In this document: piece by piece, positions 35,417 through 37,898 of the stretch
Position numbering within the stretch: the first letter of the stretch is position 1
Layout of the letters: every line of letters begins with the position of its first letter
Origin: Candidatus Methylopumilus sp.
Lineage (GTDB): Bacteria; Pseudomonadota; Gammaproteobacteria; Burkholderiales; Burkholderiaceae_B
Assembly: GCA_021738045.1 (NCBI GenBank)
Contig: JAIPCU010000011.1
Location: 1-37,898, forward strand
DNA: 37,898 nucleotides
Direction: 5' to 3'
The notes under the pieces: generated by a model
What the model was told of the DNA's origin: nothing
Seen by the model: only the letters and a program-made list of their open reading frames with translations
Database searches by the model: none
Made by a program: the position numbers and the translations under genes

Positions 35417-37486
35417 ATGCCTGCGCGTAAAAGAACCGAACCGCTTTTTCTGAACCGAGAATTGTCCCTGCTTCAGTTTAACGAGAGGGTCTTGGCCATG
35501 GCTGAGCACCCAGATACACCGTTATTAGAAAGGTTGAGGTACGTCTGTATTGTGAGCTCGAATCTGGATGAGTTTTTCGAGATTCGCATGTCAAGCCTGA
35601 AAGAGCAGCTGGCGCAGCACCCCACGTTGATGGGGCCTGACGGCATGACCACCGAGCAGGCGTATGAGCGTGTGCAACTTGAAGTGCACCGAATCGTTGA
35701 GCGTCAGTACGCGATGCTCAATGATGATATTTATCCACGGTTACGCACTGAGGGCGTGTACTTGCATCATTTCAGCGAGTGGGACGAAGCGCAAACCGCC
35801 TGGGCCAAAGAAGTGTTTCATCGCGATGTGATGCCTTTGCTGACGCCAATCGGCCTCGATCCGGCGCACCCGTTCCCCCGTGTCTACAACAAAAGTTTGA
35901 ATTTCATTGTGCCCTTGTCTGGTCAGGATGCCTTCGGCCGCAAGGCAACGATCGCGATCGTGCAAGCCCCAAGAGCGTTGCCGCGCCTGATACAAATGCC
36001 ACCTCAGGTGTCGGGCCAGCCTCACAGTTTTATCTTATTGACTAGTCTGTTGCGTGCGTTTGTCGGTGAGTTGTTTCCGGGTATGGAGATGCAGGGCTGC
36101 TATCAATGGCGTGTGACGCGCAACAGTGATCTGTTTGTGGATGAAGAAGAAGTCACGAACTTGCGGCAGGCGCTGCAAGGTGAGTTATCACAACGTAATT
36201 TCGGCTCGGCCGTGCGGCTTGAAATTGACGTGCTGACACCCATTGAGATTGCCACCTTTTTGCAAAAAGAGTTTTCGTTGACCGAGGCGGATACCTACCG
36301 CGTAAATGGTCCGGCCAACGTGTCTCGACTGATGCAGATTTGCAATTTAGTCAAACGACCAGATTTGCTGTTTCCAGAGTTTCACGGACCCATCCCTGCG
36401 CCGTTCGATAGCCTGCCCAATCGCCCTTCCGCCATTTTTGAGGCGATCGCGAAACAAGATCGTTTATTGCATCATCCCTATCAATCTTTTCAACCGATCA
36501 TCGATTTCTTAACAGCCGCCGCGATCGACCCAGACGTCGTAGCGATTAAACAGACGATTTATCGCACAGGCGAAGACTCAGAGCTGATGCGCTTATTGCT
36601 CGCTGCGGCCAAGGCGGGTAAAGAAGTGACCGTCGTCGTAGAGCTCATGGCGCGTTTTGATGAACAAACCAACATTAACTGGGCGGCACGTCTTGAAGAG
36701 GTCGGTGCGCACGTGGTGTACGGCGTCGTGGGTCACAAAACGCACGCCAAGATGGCGCTAGTTCTACGCCGGGAAAAGGGTCGAATCAGGCGCTACGGTC
36801 ACTTGGGCACGGGCAACTACCATCCACGTACAGCCAGTCTTTATACCGACTTTGGCTTGCTGACCGCTGAGCCGCGTCTGTGTGAAGACATGGACAAAGT
36901 ATTTTCGCAACTGACTGGACTTGGCTCACGCAGGGTACTGAAAGAGTTGTTGCAGGCGCCTTTCACACTGCATGACACGGTCGTTTCGCTGATTCGCGCT
37001 GAAGCTCGGGCTGCACGCGCTGGTGAACAAGCACGGATTTTGGTGAAACTCAACTCGTTACTTGAGCCGACCGTGATCCAAGAGCTTTACAAGGCCAGCC
37101 AAGCAGGGGTAAAGATCGATTTGATTATTCGGGGCGTGTGTGCCTTGCGTTCGGGCGTGCCCGGGCTGTCTGAGAACATTACGGTGCGCTCTATTGTTGG
37201 GCGTTTTCTTGAACACTCCAGGGTGTTCTATTTCTACAACGCCGGGGCCGAGTCCGTTTACCTGTCGTCTGCCGACTGGATGGATCGCAACTTTTTCAGG
37301 CGCGTTGAGATTGCATTTCCGGTCTTAGAAAAAACGCTCAAGAAGCGCGTGATTGATGAGGCTTTTACGTTTGCCTTGCGCGATAACCGTCTAGCCTGGT
37401 TACAACAGCCTGACGGCAGTTACACCCCGGTATCGAACCGCCGTGCTGGATTTAAATTACACGAGTTTTTAATGATAAAAAAGTAA
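35417..37486 (+). CDS. ppk1: Polyphosphate kinase 1
   Basis: PPK1 (689 aa; E. coli 688) reversibly builds polyphosphate from the terminal phosphate of ATP. The N-terminal part has 'FLNRELSLLQFNERVL' and 'SSNLDEFFEIRMSSLKE'. The middle head domain is 'YQSFQPIIDFLTAAAIDPDV'. The autophosphorylated histidine is expected at His443 in 'GHKTHAKMALV'. 'RYGHLGTGNYHPRTASLYTD' and 'SADWMDRNFFRRVE' are C-terminal phospholipase-D-like motifs. The start is ATG 35417 with GAGG upstream; the longer frame runs through the divergent promoter region. It is followed by pstS after 168 bp. Confidence 0.97.
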   Translation: MPARKRTEPLFLNRELSLLQFNERVLAMAEHPDTPLLERLRYVCIVSSNLDEFFEIRMSSLKEQLAQHPTLMGPDGMTTEQAYERVQLEVHRIVERQYAMLNDDIYPRLRTEGVYLHHFSEWDEAQTAWAKEVFHRDVMPLLTPIGLDPAHPFPRVYNKSLNFIVPLSGQDAFGRKATIAIVQAPRALPRLIQMPPQVSGQPHSFILLTSLLRAFVGELFPGMEMQGCYQWRVTRNSDLFVDEEEVTNLRQALQGELSQRNFGSAVRLEIDVLTPIEIATFLQKEFSLTEADTYRVNGPANVSRLMQICNLVKRPDLLFPEFHGPIPAPFDSLPNRPSAIFEAIAKQDRLLHHPYQSFQPIIDFLTAAAIDPDVVAIKQTIYRTGEDSELMRLLLAAAKAGKEVTVVVELMARFDEQTNINWAARLEEVGAHVVYGVVGHKTHAKMALVLRREKGRIRRYGHLGTGNYHPRTASLYTDFGLLTAEPRLCEDMDKVFSQLTGLGSRRVLKELLQAPFTLHDTVVSLIRAEARAARAGEQARILVKLNSLLEPTVIQELYKASQAGVKIDLIIRGVCALRSGVPGLSENITVRSIVGRFLEHSRVFYFYNAGAESVYLSSADWMDRNFFRRVEIAFPVLEKTLKKRVIDEAFTFALRDNRLAWLQQPDGSYTPVSNRRAGFKLHEFLMIKK

Positions 37487-37556
37487 AAACTATATTAATC
37501 AAGGACTTACGATTTCAACCCTAAATAATTGTATTGAAGGTCACTTTTGTTTGTGA

Positions 37557-37590
37557 CTGTAACAAAGCCGTCATGTTCGCTCTGTACTAT
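37557..37590 (+). promoter_or_regulatory. Pho box and -10 element of pstS
   Basis: CTGTAAC (37557-37563) and CCGTCAT (37568-37574) are spaced by 4 bp, a close match to the PhoB consensus. A TACTAT -10 (37585-37590) lies 10 bp downstream, as in PhoB-activated promoters where the box replaces the -35. This predicts phosphate-starvation induction of the pst operon. Confidence 0.8.
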
Positions 37591-37597
37591 TCACATA

Positions 37598-37619
37598 CTA
37601 GAGCCCAATAAGGGTCTAG
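37598..37619 (+). other. Inverted repeat at the predicted 5' end of pstS mRNA
   Basis: CTAGA-CCC and GGGTCTAG pair with one bulged G around a 5-nt AATAA loop. It falls at the expected start of the transcript from the PhoB promoter, so it may be a 5' stem-loop that protects the mRNA. No function is shown by sequence alone. Confidence 0.35.
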
Positions 37620-37654
37620 GCTCCGTCTTGAATTGATTTTTATAAGGCTCATAT

Positions 37655-37898
37655 ATGCTCAAACGCTCACTCGTCAAACTCTCAGCAGCTCTCGCATTCA
37701 GCGTGCTGGGTTTCGCTTCGCAAGCAGCAGATATCACCGGTGCAGGCGCAACTTTTCCATACCCAATTTTCGCTAAATGGGCAGAAGTCTACAAAAAAAT
37801 CGAAAACGTTGGTTTGAATTACCAGTCGATTGGTTCTTCAGGTGGCCTGCGTCAAATTCGCGCTAAAACGGTGACCTTCGGTGCGTCTGATGCGCCCG
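37655..37898 (+). CDS. pstS: Phosphate ABC transporter substrate-binding protein PstS (3' partial)
   Basis: The first 81 codons of PstS, the periplasmic phosphate-binding protein of the high-affinity Pst importer. A signal peptide covers residues 1 to about 25 ([20 protein letters not shown], cleavage after 'ASQA'). The mature start '[20 protein letters not shown]' and '[13 protein letters not shown]' contain the conserved phosphate-contacting Thr/Ser loops, and '[10 protein letters not shown]' is the next one. The ribosome site is AAGG, 8 nt before ATG 37655. The gene runs off the window edge; pstC, pstA and pstB are expected beyond it. Confidence 0.96.
   Translation, partial: MLKRSLVKLSAALAFSVLGFASQAADITGAGATFPYPIFAKWAEVYKKIENVGLNYQSIGSSGGLRQIRAKTVTFGASDAP

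Overview
The window looks like a mid-GC chromosomal segment of a betaproteobacterium in the Burkholderiales, most likely Alcaligenaceae-like. The evidence is the Bordetella-style housekeeping order carA-carB ... greA / yhbY / rlmE-ftsH-folP-glmM ... ppx / ppk-pstS, and housekeeping proteins of Burkholderiales type and length (FtsH of 628 aa from a TTG start, PPK1 of 689 aa). No tRNA, rRNA, CRISPR array, insertion sequence or phage gene was seen.

Layout. 1-2475: end of a nitrate/sulfonate/taurine-type ABC importer operon (binding protein cut by the window edge, ATPase, permease). 2546-3499 (minus): transaldolase. 3550-7974: carA-carB, with a class III (CaiB/BaiF) CoA-transferase 1 nt after carB and then an SDR oxidoreductase (to 10032). 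10051-10642 (minus): two unrecognised small membrane proteins in AT-richer DNA. 10834-14393 (minus): histidine phosphatase, enamidase, TetR regulator, ferredoxin-NADP reductase. 14594-26682 (plus): a 12-kb unidirectional run of 6-hydroxynicotinate reductase, a UPF0280/ApbE-superfamily protein, a DUF1185 protein, a branched-chain-type ABC importer with fused permeases and fused ATPases, and a NicA/NicB-type nicotinate hydroxylase whose large subunit carries three c-type heme motifs. A strong terminator follows. 26760-35271: greA, yhbY, rlmE, ftsH, folP, glmM, an OlsB-like acyltransferase and ppx. 35417-end: ppk1 and the start of pstS, both behind Pho-box-like repeats.

Central interpretation. 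The block 11.6-26.7 kb reads as a reductive nicotinate catabolism island. NicAB would hydroxylate nicotinate to 6-hydroxynicotinate and pass electrons to cytochrome c. Hnr would reduce the ring to 1,4,5,6-tetrahydro-6-oxonicotinate, probably fed by the NADPH-dependent flavoprotein. Enamidase would open the ring to 2-formylglutarate and ammonia. The first steps match the Eubacterium barkeri fermentation pathway (hnr, ena) but use an aerobic-type, cytochrome-linked hydroxylase. Two poorly characterised families, UPF0280 and DUF1185, sit directly behind hnr. Because the E. barkeri reductase carries covalent flavin and UPF0280 belongs to the ApbE (flavin transferase) superfamily, UPF0280 is a good candidate flavinylation factor. 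The divergent 200-bp region between the reductase and hnr holds clean palindromes suited to the TetR protein.

Functions are assigned by reading protein motifs and from remembered family knowledge. No database search was run.
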